A stretch of DNA of 64,000 nucleotides from Comamonas avium (GCF_014836675.1 NZ_JACSQK010000003.1:1-64000); one strand, 5' to 3'. Positions 26,229 through 33,727 are shown, numbered from the stretch's first letter. A program made the numbers and translations. The notes: generated by a model from the letters alone, not told the origin.

Positions 26229-27233
26229 TCAGTACTTGTTAGAGAAGTTGGCGCTGATGCGCTGCTTCAAATACTCGGCGGCGGTCACGTCCGGGTACTT
26301 GCCGCTGGGGCTGGTGATGACTACGTCTTCATTGGCCTGGCAAAAGAACGCCAGGCTGTAGCGTGCGCCCTGGTATTCGCCCGGTGCTGGGTTTTTGACG
26401 CGGTGAAAATTGGAGGGCAGCTGGTCATCGCTCCAGCGCATCAACATATCGCCGATGTTGCAGGTGATGACGCCTTCTGCGGGCTCCACCGGTGTCCAGG
26501 CGCGGCCTTGCATCTCCTTGCCGGGTAGCACCTGCAAGCCGCCTTGGCCGGGGCGCTGAAACAGCAGGGTCAGGCAGTCGTAATCGGTGTGCGCGCCGGC
26601 ACGCCAGCTGCCGGCAGGGGTGTCTGCAGCCTGGGCAAAGTAGTGCAACATGCGCAGCGTGCTCTGGTAGTGAGGGCTGCTGGGGTCGTGGGCGCGGGTG
26701 AAGAAATCGCTGTTCAGTTGCAGCTTGTCGGCAAAGCAGGACAGCACCTGCATGCCTACAGCCCAGCACTGGGCCTCAAACGCCAGTGCTGCTGCCTGAA
26801 AGCCGGGCAGTTCGGCCTCTGATGGCCACAAGCCTTGCATGCGCGGGCGTGTGATCTGGTAGGACTCTTTTTGGTCTGCCGTGCGCGTGGACGGGCGGAT
26901 CTGCGTCATGCTTTCCCAGCCCGCGTTGCGAGACAGCGGCCACTGCGCCTTGCTGGTGCTGGGCAGTGCAAAAAAGGATTCAGACAGCGCAAACGCTTGG
27001 CGCACGGCTTGCTCGGTAATACCGTGGTTGTAGACCTGAAAGAAACCAATTTCTGTGGCCGCACTCCACAGCTGCTCGGTGATTTCGGCCTTGCGCTCGG
27101 CAAAGTTGGACAGGTCGATGCGGCGGATTTCGCGTTGCACCGTGGTGCCTTCGCTGCCCATCAATGATTCCTTGCGCAACTCTTCCAGCGCATAGTCAGA
27201 GGTGGTGGTGTTGGGGGGTGTCGTCATCAGCAT
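26229..27233 (-). CDS. 2OG-Fe(II) oxygenase, isopenicillin N synthase family
   Basis: 334 aa. N-terminal DIOX_N part (REIRRIDLSNFAERKAEITEQLWSAATEIGFFQVYNHGI) is followed by the double-stranded beta-helix. Iron ligands are His215 and Asp217 (GAHTDYDCLTLLFQ) and His277 (NFHRVKNP); Arg291/Ser293 in RYSLAFF would hold the 2-oxoglutarate carboxylate. The substrate is not known; the family includes ethylene-forming and many catabolic enzymes. The start is uncertain: ATG at 27233 or two codons later at 27227. No pathway genes lie next to it on this strand. Confidence 0.87.
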   Translation of the reverse strand: MLMTTPPNTTTSDYALEELRKESLMGSEGTTVQREIRRIDLSNFAERKAEITEQLWSAATEIGFFQVYNHGITEQAVRQAFALSESFFALPSTSKAQWPLSRNAGWESMTQIRPSTRTADQKESYQITRPRMQGLWPSEAELPGFQAAALAFEAQCWAVGMQVLSCFADKLQLNSDFFTRAHDPSSPHYQSTLRMLHYFAQAADTPAGSWRAGAHTDYDCLTLLFQRPGQGGLQVLPGKEMQGRAWTPVEPAEGVITCNIGDMLMRWSDDQLPSNFHRVKNPAPGEYQGARYSLAFFCQANEDVVITSPSGKYPDVTAAEYLKQRISANFSNKY

Positions 27234-27656
27234 GGCGGGACTTTCTGTGGCAGGAGGGGGTGATGCCCTGAAAGCCTGTGCTGGCACACAAGTGGTGCAT
27301 CAGCGCAGGTCTTCAGACCTGTGGCGCACCGTTGGAGGTGCGCCCGCTGAGCAATTTCCGGCGCTGAAACTCCTGGTGGGCTGCAGTGCTGAACGCTTCT
27401 ACTCGTGCAGGCTTGTACCAAGCCAGATTCGTGCCAGCTGCGTGGCTGCTGATGTTTGCGCTGGCGCAAAACACGCTGGCACAGGATGTGCTTGAACGCT
27501 GTTTGAGTAGAAGCGTTCAGCGCATGCATGGTTGCTGCCATGCCGCCCGGAAATTGCTCACCCCCCAAAGTTGCAAGACGGCTGGGACGGGGTGGCATAC
27601 GCTGCACATCCTCGTTTGCGCTGGCTTGCTGCCACCACCGATGAAGGAGTTTTGCC
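27234..27656 (+). promoter_or_regulatory. Hairpin-rich leader of the binding-protein/deaminase operon
   Basis: 423 bp without a supported gene. Hairpins on the plus strand: CAGGTC-TTCA-GACCTG (27306-27321), GGCGCACC/GGTGCGCC (27323-27344), GGCTTG-TAC-CAAGCC (27410-27424) and TTTGCG/CGCAAA (27455-27470). A 17-bp perfect inverted repeat spans 27388-27404 and 27505-27521. Its right arm can instead pair locally (27493-27500 with 27512-27519). The layout suggests alternative folds of a 5' leader. I recognise no known riboswitch consensus. Confidence 0.45.
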
Positions 27657-28691
27657 ATGCAACGCCGCCACTTTTTACGCACTGCGACCTGTCTGTCTTC
27701 TGCCGCCGCGCTGCTGCCTGCCAGCAGCTGGGCACAAACGGGCAAGAAAGCGCTGGTTCCTGTGAAGTTCACGCTGGACTTCAAAGTCACCAGTCAGACA
27801 TCGCCTTTCTTCCTGGCGGCCTCCAGGGGCTACTACGCCGAAGAAGGGCTGGATGTGCAGATTGATGTGGGCGCAGGCTCGGTTGCGTCGATCACGCGGG
27901 TGGCCTCAGGGGCATATGACATGGGGCTGGGCGACATCAGCTCATTGATCGAGGCGCACGCCAGCGGCACCATGCCCGTGCAGGCCGTCTACCAATACTA
28001 CAACCGCGCACCCTTCACCATCATTGGTCGCAAGGACAAGGGCATCACCAGCAGCCTTGACAGCCTCAAAGGCAAGAAAGTGGCGGCGGCTGCCGTCGAG
28101 GCGACACGCCGCTGCTGGCCCATGGTGGCCGATCAGCAAAAGCTGGCAGAGCCTTTCTTTGACTGGGTGACCACCGATTTCAGCGCGCGCGACAACGTAG
28201 TGGTGCGTGGCGATGTCGATGCCGCCACCTATTTTCACGACTCGGCCATCTCGCTGTTCATGCGCATGCCGCCAGAGCAACTGAGCGTGCTGTCCTATGC
28301 CGACGCCGGTGTGCACCTGTATGGCAATGCCGTGCTGGCCAGCAGCAAAATGCTGGCAGAAAAGCCCGAAGTGGTGCGTGCATTTTTGCGCGCCACCCAG
28401 CGTGCGCTGGTAGAGACGCTGGCCAACCCCGATGCCGCGCTGGCTGCCGTGCGCACCCGCGAGCCGCTGCTGCGCGCAGATCAGGAAAGCGCCCGCTGGG
28501 CCATCACGCGCACCTATCTGGCGAATGCGGAAACCGCCCGCGTCGGCCTGGGGCATATTGATGCGGCCGTGTTGACCCGGCAAATTGCGCAGGTTGGCAA
28601 AACCTTTGCGCTCAAGCAATTGCCGGCCACTGAGCAGATATGGAATACGGCCTTTTTGCCAGCAGCGGTCAAGCACGGTGGTGCGGCATGA
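27657..28691 (+). CDS. NMT1/THI5-like ABC substrate-binding protein
   Basis: 344 aa periplasmic binding protein. The signal MQRRHFLRTATCLSSAAALL has a twin-arginine-like RRHFLR and ends near SWAQ. The mature protein matches the NMT1/SsuA/TauA fold: VKFTLDFKVTSQTSPFFLAASRGYYAEEGLDVQIDVGAGSVASITRVASGAYDMGLGDISS, and SLDSLKGKKVAAAAVEATRR. Such proteins bind small aromatic or sulfonate ligands, among them hydroxymethylpyrimidine-type bases. No permease or ATPase gene adjoins it, so it must share a transporter. AAGGAG precedes the ATG. It overlaps a deaminase gene by 4 bp, which favours a nucleobase-like ligand. Confidence 0.87.
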   Translation: MQRRHFLRTATCLSSAAALLPASSWAQTGKKALVPVKFTLDFKVTSQTSPFFLAASRGYYAEEGLDVQIDVGAGSVASITRVASGAYDMGLGDISSLIEAHASGTMPVQAVYQYYNRAPFTIIGRKDKGITSSLDSLKGKKVAAAAVEATRRCWPMVADQQKLAEPFFDWVTTDFSARDNVVVRGDVDAATYFHDSAISLFMRMPPEQLSVLSYADAGVHLYGNAVLASSKMLAEKPEVVRAFLRATQRALVETLANPDAALAAVRTREPLLRADQESARWAITRTYLANAETARVGLGHIDAAVLTRQIAQVGKTFALKQLPATEQIWNTAFLPAAVKHGGAA

Positions 28692-29209
28692 GCGCCGCTG
28701 AAAAGCCCTTTGCAGGTTTCCTGCCCGAGCAGACTGTCAGCGAGCGTGATGGCGTCTATCTGCGTCAGGCCATTGGCCTGTCGCGCACGGCGCGCGAGCG
28801 GGGCAATCGGCCCTTTGGCTCGCTCATCGTGGCGCGCGACGGCACGGTGCTGGGGCAGGGCTGGAACAGCAACAGCGAGTTGCGCGACTGCACCGCGCAC
28901 GCGGAAGTGCAGGCCATTCGCGATGCCAGTCAGCGCCATGGCCGCGAAGCCCTGGAAACCGCCACCCTCTACGCATCGGGCGAGCCTTGTGTGATGTGTG
29001 CGGGTGCCATCTTCTGGGCCAATCTGCGCCGGGTGGTGTACGGTATTGATGACCAGCGGCTGCGCATCTTTCGGGGAGAGCGGCTGGACCAGCGTGATGT
29101 GGAGCTGTCGTGCCGCGATGTGTTTCGTGCAGCGCCGTTTGACATCGAATGCGTGGGCCCCGCATTGATCGATGAAGCCAGCCAGCCGCACGTGGGCGCG
29201 TGGAAGTGA
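28688..29209 (+). CDS. Zinc-dependent nucleoside/nucleobase deaminase
   Basis: 173 aa of the cytidine deaminase-like fold. Zinc site: His71-Ala-Glu73 (CTAHAEVQAI) and Cys101/Cys104 (GEPCVMCAGAIFW). The sequence is closest in style to guanine and tRNA-adenosine type deaminases; the C-terminal half (VELSCRDVFRAAPFDIECVGP) differs from TadA, so a free base or nucleoside substrate is likelier. ATGA overlap with the upstream binding-protein gene makes the pair one translational unit, suggesting uptake followed by deamination of the same compound. Confidence 0.87.
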   Translation: MSAAEKPFAGFLPEQTVSERDGVYLRQAIGLSRTARERGNRPFGSLIVARDGTVLGQGWNSNSELRDCTAHAEVQAIRDASQRHGREALETATLYASGEPCVMCAGAIFWANLRRVVYGIDDQRLRIFRGERLDQRDVELSCRDVFRAAPFDIECVGPALIDEASQPHVGAWK

Positions 29210-29334
29210 AAACTTCTTTGCACACTGTGGCGTAACAACCACCCAGGCGCGATAGCACCATTGCGGGGATGAGCACCTCCACTGGGGTGCTCTGCCTACA
29301 ATCGCAACATCTTCAGCAGTGCAACACTGCCTAG

Positions 29335-29378
29335 CCAGGGACGACCTTGGTGAGCTTTGACCATCACGGGACGACCCG
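29335..29378 (+). promoter_or_regulatory. Guanidine-II (mini-ykkC) riboswitch
   Basis: Two adjacent stem-loops with identical ACGA loops: CCAGGG-ACGA-CCTTGG (29335-29350) and CGGG-ACGA-CCCG (29367-29378), 16 nt apart. This is the defining architecture of the mini-ykkC motif, known to bind guanidinium cooperatively. It ends 28 nt before the start codon of a Gdx-type exporter, its classic partner gene, with AAGGAG at 29395-29400 between them. When guanidinium is bound, the folded hairpins are expected to free that ribosome site. Confidence 0.93.
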
Positions 29379-29406
29379 CACCTTCATGCAATGCAAGGAG
29401 CTTCGT

Positions 29407-29727
29407 ATGGCTTGGCTTTATCTCGTGGTGGCGGGTTTGTTGGAAGTTTTGTGGGCCTTCACCATGAAGCAGTCCCATGGTTTTTCCAGACTCACCCCCA
29501 GCATCATTACCCTCATCGCCATGATTGCCAGCTTTGGTCTGCTGTCCATGGCCATGCGCACCCTGCCCTTGGGTACGGCCTATACGATCTGGACAGGCAT
29601 TGGCGCGGTGGGTGCGTTTGTGGTGGGCATTACGGTGCTGGGCGAGCAAATTACACCCATGCGCATTGCAGCAGCGGCACTCATCGTGAGCGGGCTGGTG
29701 CTGATGAAGCTGTCGTCTGCTGATTAA
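29407..29727 (+). CDS. gdx: Guanidinium exporter, SMR family
   Basis: 106 aa, four membrane helices, dual-topology small multidrug-resistance fold. The start MAWLYLVVAGLLEVLWAFTMKQSHGF carries the essential Glu13 and the Trp16 of the Gdx/SugE subtype. GTAYTIWTGIGAVGAFVVGI is the Gdx signature in helix 3. It exchanges guanidinium for protons. The riboswitch just upstream confirms the subtype over general quaternary-ammonium exporters. The ATG at 29407 follows AAGGAG at 7 nt; an in-frame GTG at 29347 lies inside the riboswitch and is rejected. Confidence 0.95.
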   Translation: MAWLYLVVAGLLEVLWAFTMKQSHGFSRLTPSIITLIAMIASFGLLSMAMRTLPLGTAYTIWTGIGAVGAFVVGITVLGEQITPMRIAAAALIVSGLVLMKLSSAD

Positions 29728-29768
29728 TGCCGGCTTGATGGCGCGAGCGTTGCAGTGGTGCTGGCGGG

Positions 29769-30089
29769 TCAGTGAATGATCACGGCAGTGCCGCTGGCTG
29801 ACACCATCAGCATGCTGTTGGCAGCGCCCAAAATCTCATAAGTTAACGCCACGCCCACCACGGCGTTAGCCCCAATTTGAATAGCATGCGCCTGCAGCTC
29901 TGACAGTGCCACCTCGCGGGCCTTTTGCAGCTCACGTTCGTTGGAGCCCGCCCGGCCACCTGTCAGGTAGCGGATGCCGGCAAACATGTCCTTGAATACA
30001 TCGGTGCCCAAGATGACCTCGCCTGCCACCACGCCGCAGTACTTGCTGATGGTCTTGCCTTCTACGCTATGGGTGGTGGTGACAATCAT
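29769..30089 (-). CDS. YbjQ/UPF0145 family protein
   Basis: 106 aa. It matches the YbjQ family, small proteins with a putative heavy-metal-binding domain that form pentamers: [81 protein letters not shown]. The ATG at 30089 gives the family's normal N-terminus; a longer frame to 30494 is not homologous. It converges with gdx. Function is unproven. Confidence 0.9.
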   Translation of the reverse strand: MIVTTTHSVEGKTISKYCGVVAGEVILGTDVFKDMFAGIRYLTGGRAGSNERELQKAREVALSELQAHAIQIGANAVVGVALTYEILGAANSMLMVSASGTAVIIH

Positions 30090-30445
30090 GGAGCGCCTTT
30101 GTCTAACAGGGTGAATGCATGCTGCATGCTGTGTGCACGGCCGGTGCCCGGGCTGTAGGACTGCCGCGCTAACGCAGCCGCCGCCCTCCCACACCCCGAC
30201 GAACGCGCCTTGCGGATGTGCATTGCCGCGCCAGTCCGTAAAGCAGGGTGCCGTTGCAGTCCAGGGCGCTGCTGCGGCCCTGAAGTCACCCGTGCTGCCA
30301 GCGATCCCGTCGGACTCATGCAAAACCCCCGTGGCAACCGCCCGGTGCAAAGCGCAATGTGCGGGTCTGGGCACTGCGCCTGTCGCAGTTAGAGGGGCGT
30401 GCTGGGTGGGGCATCGTTGCGTCAAAGCCATAAAACCCGAGGGGC
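30090..30445. other. Gene-free spacer upstream of the small structured unit
   Basis: 356 bp between the ybjQ-type gene and the promoter-like site at 30446. It should contain the ybjQ promoter. It holds a small direct repeat, TGCATGC at 30117-30130. No supported gene. Confidence 0.45.
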
Positions 30446-30475
30446 TGTGCAAAAAATAAGCATGTGGTTTATACT
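30446..30475 (+). promoter_or_regulatory. Promoter-like site of the small structured unit
   Basis: TATACT (30470-30475) is a good -10 box. A weak -35 candidate TGTGCA (30446-30451) stands 18 bp upstream. Transcription would begin near 30482, exactly where the folded leader starts. Confidence 0.45.
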
Positions 30476-30480
30476 TACGG

Positions 30481-30579
30481 CTACGGGTTATCACTTAGTG
30501 GTTATTCCGTAGTTGTGGACAGTTGAGATGCTTGTCCACAGCCACTTAGAAAGGCATCTCGTACACAGAAAGAACTGTC
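30481..30579 (+). promoter_or_regulatory. Candidate pseudoknot leader (riboswitch-like)
   Basis: Hairpin A: CTACGG (30481-30486) with CCGTAG (30507-30512). Stem 1: TGTGGACA (30514-30521) with TGTCCACA (30533-30540), 8 bp perfect. Its loop contains GAGATGC (30525-30531), which pairs perfectly with GCATCTC (30554-30560), giving an H-type pseudoknot with a 13-nt crossing loop. GACAGTT (30518-30524) is also the exact complement of AACTGTC (30573-30579), the 7 nt just before the AUG at 30580, so pseudoknot and start-blocking helix exclude each other. Direct repeats CACTTAG occur at 30492 and 30543. No known class recognised. Confidence 0.5.
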
Positions 30580-30657
30580 ATGCGCCAAGCCATCAACTCC
30601 CTGATCGAATTCATCCAAGAAGCACGTGCTGCCCACCTGGAAATCGCTAGCCAGTAA
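30580..30657 (+). CDS. 25-residue small protein or leader peptide
   Basis: ATG at 30580 to TAA at 30655 gives 25 residues, beginning MRQAINSLIEFIQEARAA. Hydrophobic residues (Ile5, Leu8, Ile9, Ile12, Leu20, Ile22) recur every 3-4 positions, so an amphipathic helix is likely. Codons are those favoured in strongly expressed genes (ATC, CTG, GAA, AAC, TTC). The ribosome site is a weak purine stretch (AGAAAGAA). It lies in its own unit between the pseudoknot leader and a terminator. There are no runs of one amino acid, so classical attenuation is unlikely. I do not recognise the peptide. Confidence 0.5.
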   Translation: MRQAINSLIEFIQEARAAHLEIASQ

Positions 30658-30707
30658 TCAGGCGTCGATCACAGCCATGCGGGCTGTTAAAACTGCGCAA
30701 TAGGAAG

Positions 30708-30740
30708 TGCCCTCCAGCAATGGCTGAAGGGCATTTTTGT
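30708..30740 (+). terminator. Terminator of the small structured unit
   Basis: TGCCCT (30708-30713) pairs with AGGGCA (30728-30733); inside, CAGC/GCTG adds four pairs. TTTTTG follows. With the promoter-like site it bounds a transcript of about 260 nt and lies 70 bp before the response regulator. Another 6-bp hairpin, ACAGCC/GGCTGT, sits at 30671-30687. Confidence 0.85.
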
Positions 30741-30809
30741 TTGGAGCGTGTCATTGCCTTTGCGTTATCGGCAAAGCAGCCATGCCTGCGGCGTGGCAGA
30801 CTGCGCGAC

Positions 30810-31448
30810 ATGTCAGAACCCACCCTGCTGGTCGCCGATGACCACCCCCTTTTTCGTGCCGCCGTGCTGCACGTGCTGCGCGAGCGTTTTGCGCAGTACC
30901 AGACCCTGGAAGCCGCCAGTGCAAGCACGGTCAGCAGCTCTTTGCAGGAACACCCTGAGGTGGAGCTGGTACTGCTGGACCTGACCATGCCCGGTGCGCG
31001 GGGCTTTTCTACCTTGCTGCATGTGCGCGGGGAGTACCCCGAGATACCCGTGGTCATCATCTCCTCGAATGACCACCCGCGCGTCATCCGCCGTGCGCAG
31101 CAGTTTGGTGCAGCGGGTTTCATTCCCAAATCGAGCCCTGCAGAAGACATTGGCAACGCCATTGACGCGGTGCTTGAGGGCGGCAGCTGGTTTCCGCCGA
31201 TGGCGGCAGAGCGCTCTGAGGCCGATGCCGAACTGGCTGCGCGTCTGGCGCAGCTCACTCCCCAGCAGTTTCGCGTGCTGCTGTGTTTGGCGGATGGACT
31301 GCTCAACAAGCAAATCGCCCATGAGCTGGGTTTGGCCGAGAACACCGTGAAAGTGCATGTGACGGCAATTTTGAAAAAGCTTGAGTGCTACTCACGTACG
31401 CAGGCTGCCGTGCTGGTCAAGAGCCTTGAGAACGACGCAGATATTTGA
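30810..31448 (+). CDS. LuxR/NarL-type response regulator
   Basis: 212 aa. An N-terminal receiver domain has the acidic pair Asp10/Asp11 (LLVADDHPLFRAAV), phosphoacceptor Asp57 (LVLLDLTMPG) and Lys107 (AGFIPKSS). The C-terminal LuxR-type helix-turn-helix begins near residue 145 (LTPQQFRVLLCLADGLLNKQIAHELGLAENTVKVHVTAILKKL). The style resembles ErdR/CrbR regulators, which answer hybrid kinases in acetate and C4 metabolism. No kinase gene adjoins; the hybrid kinase at 35670-38321 is the nearest candidate partner. The start at 30810 gives the usual MSEPTLLVADDH. Confidence 0.9.
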   Translation: MSEPTLLVADDHPLFRAAVLHVLRERFAQYQTLEAASASTVSSSLQEHPEVELVLLDLTMPGARGFSTLLHVRGEYPEIPVVIISSNDHPRVIRRAQQFGAAGFIPKSSPAEDIGNAIDAVLEGGSWFPPMAAERSEADAELAARLAQLTPQQFRVLLCLADGLLNKQIAHELGLAENTVKVHVTAILKKLECYSRTQAAVLVKSLENDADI

Positions 31449-31588
31449 AGCGCCGTGTTTATCGACTCTGGTGTGATGGATAGGGCGCAGGCAGACCTTG
31501 TTTTGCATGCCGATGCAGCGCTGACGCATATCAGGCACTGCATTGCTGCTTGAGCGCCGCACAACGGTGGCTGGGGCGGGGAAAAACC

Positions 31589-31921
31589 ATGCCGTACAGT
31601 GCATGCATGCGAAAAATCACAGCCAAGGCATTTACCGGCACGCGAGCTTGGGAGGCGTTGCCGATTGAGACAATCACCGGCAATACCACCGTCCGTTTGC
31701 ACTGGACAGATCAGCCCTACCAGTGGCACATCAACGATGGCCCCGAAGTCTTTGTCGTCCTGGATGGCGTGGTGCACATGCATACGCGCAGTGATGGTCA
31801 AGAACGCGTGCACCGGCTGGAGGTGGGCGATATCTTTCATGCACAAAGCGGTGATGAACATGTGGCCCACCCTCAGGGGGTGGCCCGTATTTTGGTGGTG
31901 GAGCGCGAGGGCAGCGTTTAA
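31589..31921 (+). CDS. Cupin-domain protein
   Basis: 110 aa single-domain cupin. The beta-barrel motifs are WHINDGPEVFVVLDGVVHMHTRSDG (motif 1, with His and Glu positions) and HRLEVGDIFHAQSGDEHVAHP (motif 2, with a His). The protein would bind a metal and a small ligand or act as an isomerase; its role is unknown. The start could be 31589 or Met7 at 31607; the purine-rich GGGGCGGGGA favours 31589. It ends 7 bp before the convergent acyltransferase. Confidence 0.8.
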   Translation: MPYSACMRKITAKAFTGTRAWEALPIETITGNTTVRLHWTDQPYQWHINDGPEVFVVLDGVVHMHTRSDGQERVHRLEVGDIFHAQSGDEHVAHPQGVARILVVEREGSV

Positions 31922-31928
31922 ACGCTGC

Positions 31929-33035
31929 TCATACCAGCTGGAACAATGCCGCCAGCAGGCCGGTAGAAAGCGCGCCTACGTGCCAGTGGCGCAGGCGTTG
32001 CCATGTGGCGCTGGGGCGTTCGGTCCACTCGTACAGCACTGCACCGGCGGCAATCGATAAGGCCACCGCCATCAGCATGCCAAGGCTGTTTGCGGCCACG
32101 CTGTCGGGCCAGGAGGCGGAGACCTCAGCGCTGACCAGCAGACACATGGGAAAGTGAATCAAAAAGATGGAGTACGAGCGCTGGCCAATCCATGTCAGCG
32201 GTGCCCATTGCCACGTGCGCAGTGTTTCTGGCCAGCGCAGATTGCCGCTGATGGCCAGTACCAAGGCACTAGCCACAGCCAGCGCAATGCGGTCACGCCA
32301 CTGCACATTCAGGGCGGTCAGCCCCAGTGCAGCAATGGTCACCACCCACAAGGTGCGTTGCGCGCTATGTTCGCTGTGGGTGGCCCACCAGGCCATCATG
32401 CCCAGCCCGTAAGCGCCTAAAAAGTACAGCGCCCACATATCCAGTTCAGGGTTCAGGTTCCACACCCACAAAGAGGCGGCCGTGGCGGCTGTGATTGCGG
32501 CTTGGCCCCAGCTCTTCCATGCAGACTGCTTGCGGCTGAGCCACAGCCCCAGCAGGCACAGCACGTACAACTGAAAATCAATGGCGACATACCAGACCCC
32601 GGCCGAAATGGATTCCCAGCCACCAATGCTGTGCAGCAGCAGCAGGTGCGCCATCACGCTGGCCCAGGTGGGTGTCTGTGACACGGAGTCATGGTCAAAC
32701 CCCAACCCGTGCACCGTTTCATTCACCACCATCGCCACCACCAGTGCTGCGCTGTATGGCAGGCTCAAACGGATAAAACGCTTGCTGATCACTGGCCAGA
32801 GCTGGTCATGCCTGCCCACGCCCTGTGGCGCCAGCGCAGCGGCTGCAAAGTAGCCACCAATCACCAGGAAAATTTGCACGGCCATGCGGCCATATTCATC
32901 CAGCCATGCCATAACGCCGGGCAGCGCAGGACGCAGAACATCTGACATCGGGCCATAAAACGCCAGGTGGTGGCAAACAATCAGCAAGCAAGCGATGGCT
33001 TTGATTTGATCAAACCAGGAATTTCGGGTGTTCAC
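31929..33035 (-). CDS. Acyltransferase 3 family membrane protein
   Basis: 368 aa with about ten hydrophobic segments. The N-terminal FDQIKAIACLLIVCHHLAFYGP contains the catalytic-type His of acyltransferase-3 (OafA/NodX) proteins, which O-acetylate sugars or lipids at the inner membrane. Other blocks: FLVIGGYFAAAAL, KRFIRLSLPYSAALVVA and the C-terminal RSYSIFLIHFPM. I propose a GTG start at 33035 (VNTRNSWFDQIKA); the frame continues to 33194 but those residues are not family-like. The acceptor is unknown and no polysaccharide genes are nearby. Confidence 0.82.
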   Translation of the reverse strand: MNTRNSWFDQIKAIACLLIVCHHLAFYGPMSDVLRPALPGVMAWLDEYGRMAVQIFLVIGGYFAAAALAPQGVGRHDQLWPVISKRFIRLSLPYSAALVVAMVVNETVHGLGFDHDSVSQTPTWASVMAHLLLLHSIGGWESISAGVWYVAIDFQLYVLCLLGLWLSRKQSAWKSWGQAAITAATAASLWVWNLNPELDMWALYFLGAYGLGMMAWWATHSEHSAQRTLWVVTIAALGLTALNVQWRDRIALAVASALVLAISGNLRWPETLRTWQWAPLTWIGQRSYSIFLIHFPMCLLVSAEVSASWPDSVAANSLGMLMAVALSIAAGAVLYEWTERPSATWQRLRHWHVGALSTGLLAALFQLV

Positions 33036-33201
33036 GTGGCGCAGACTGGCTCGGTGGAAGTACAAGGCAGAAAAGCGGACACGCTTTCCCTTTGTCTGAC
33101 ATAACGTGCGAGCGTGCTCAATGGCTGACACCTGGAGAAATTGTGCTTTCCCGCAGAGCCGGGTGTACGTACATTGGGCATGAACTTCACCCAAGGAGAC
33201 G

Positions 33202-33639
33202 ATGATGCAAATTTGTGAAACTTACCGTGGCCGCTTGATTGACCACCTGCAAATTGTGGTGCCCGATTTGCCGCGTGCGCAGCGTTTTTACACAGCAGTG
33301 CTGGAGAGTCTGGGCATACCTGTCAGCGGCACGGGAGATGGATTTTTTTGGGCCGATGAACTGTTCGTTTCCACTGCAGACGGCACTGTTGCACAAGGCC
33401 ATGTGACAGGTCGGCACCATCTGGCATTTCAGGCACAAAACCGTGCCATGGTGGATGCGTTCTATCAAGCCGCCCTGGCGCATGGCGGGTCTGACAACGG
33501 GGCTCCGGGCGAGCGTTCCTACCATCCGGGCTATTACGCGGCTTTTGTACTGGACCCCGACGGCAACAACATCGAAGCCGTCTATCACGGTGAAGCGCGG
33601 CGCAGTGCGCCCGCCGTGCATATTGAATTTGAGGCTTGA
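33202..33639 (+). CDS. VOC family protein (glyoxalase-like)
   Basis: 145 aa. Two beta-alpha-beta-beta-beta modules: LIDHLQIVVPDLPRAQRFYTAVLESLGI with a His metal ligand, and HHLAFQAQNRAMVDAFYQAAL with the second module ending AAFVLDPDGNNIEAVYHG, where Glu is the usual ligand. A metal-dependent lyase, dioxygenase or thiol transferase is possible; substrate unknown. AAGGAG at 33193-33198 precedes two adjacent ATG codons (33202 and 33205), and either could start. Confidence 0.87.
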   Translation: MMQICETYRGRLIDHLQIVVPDLPRAQRFYTAVLESLGIPVSGTGDGFFWADELFVSTADGTVAQGHVTGRHHLAFQAQNRAMVDAFYQAALAHGGSDNGAPGERSYHPGYYAAFVLDPDGNNIEAVYHGEARRSAPAVHIEFEA

Positions 33640-33727
33640 GCAAGCATTTGCTGGATGCGCAGATGAGCATGAAGATGGCTCGCCTGGCATCTTCGCGTAC
33701 GTAAATGCTCAATGGTGGGTCATCGAG

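Noticed and set aside
27234-27656. TPP or ykkC-type riboswitch before the NMT1-like gene
   Set aside because: I looked for the TPP CTGAGA/ACCTGA blocks and the ykkC conserved loops and found neither.
27386-27865. Frame with a signal-like WLLMFALAQNTLAQ stretch upstream of the binding protein
   Set aside because: It runs out of frame into the real binding-protein gene, has no good ribosome site and is better explained by the hairpin-rich leader.
30090-30494. N-terminal extension of the YbjQ-type gene by 135 codons
   Set aside because: The family starts at the ATG at 30089; the extension is low-complexity with no homology and overlaps the promoter region of the small unit.
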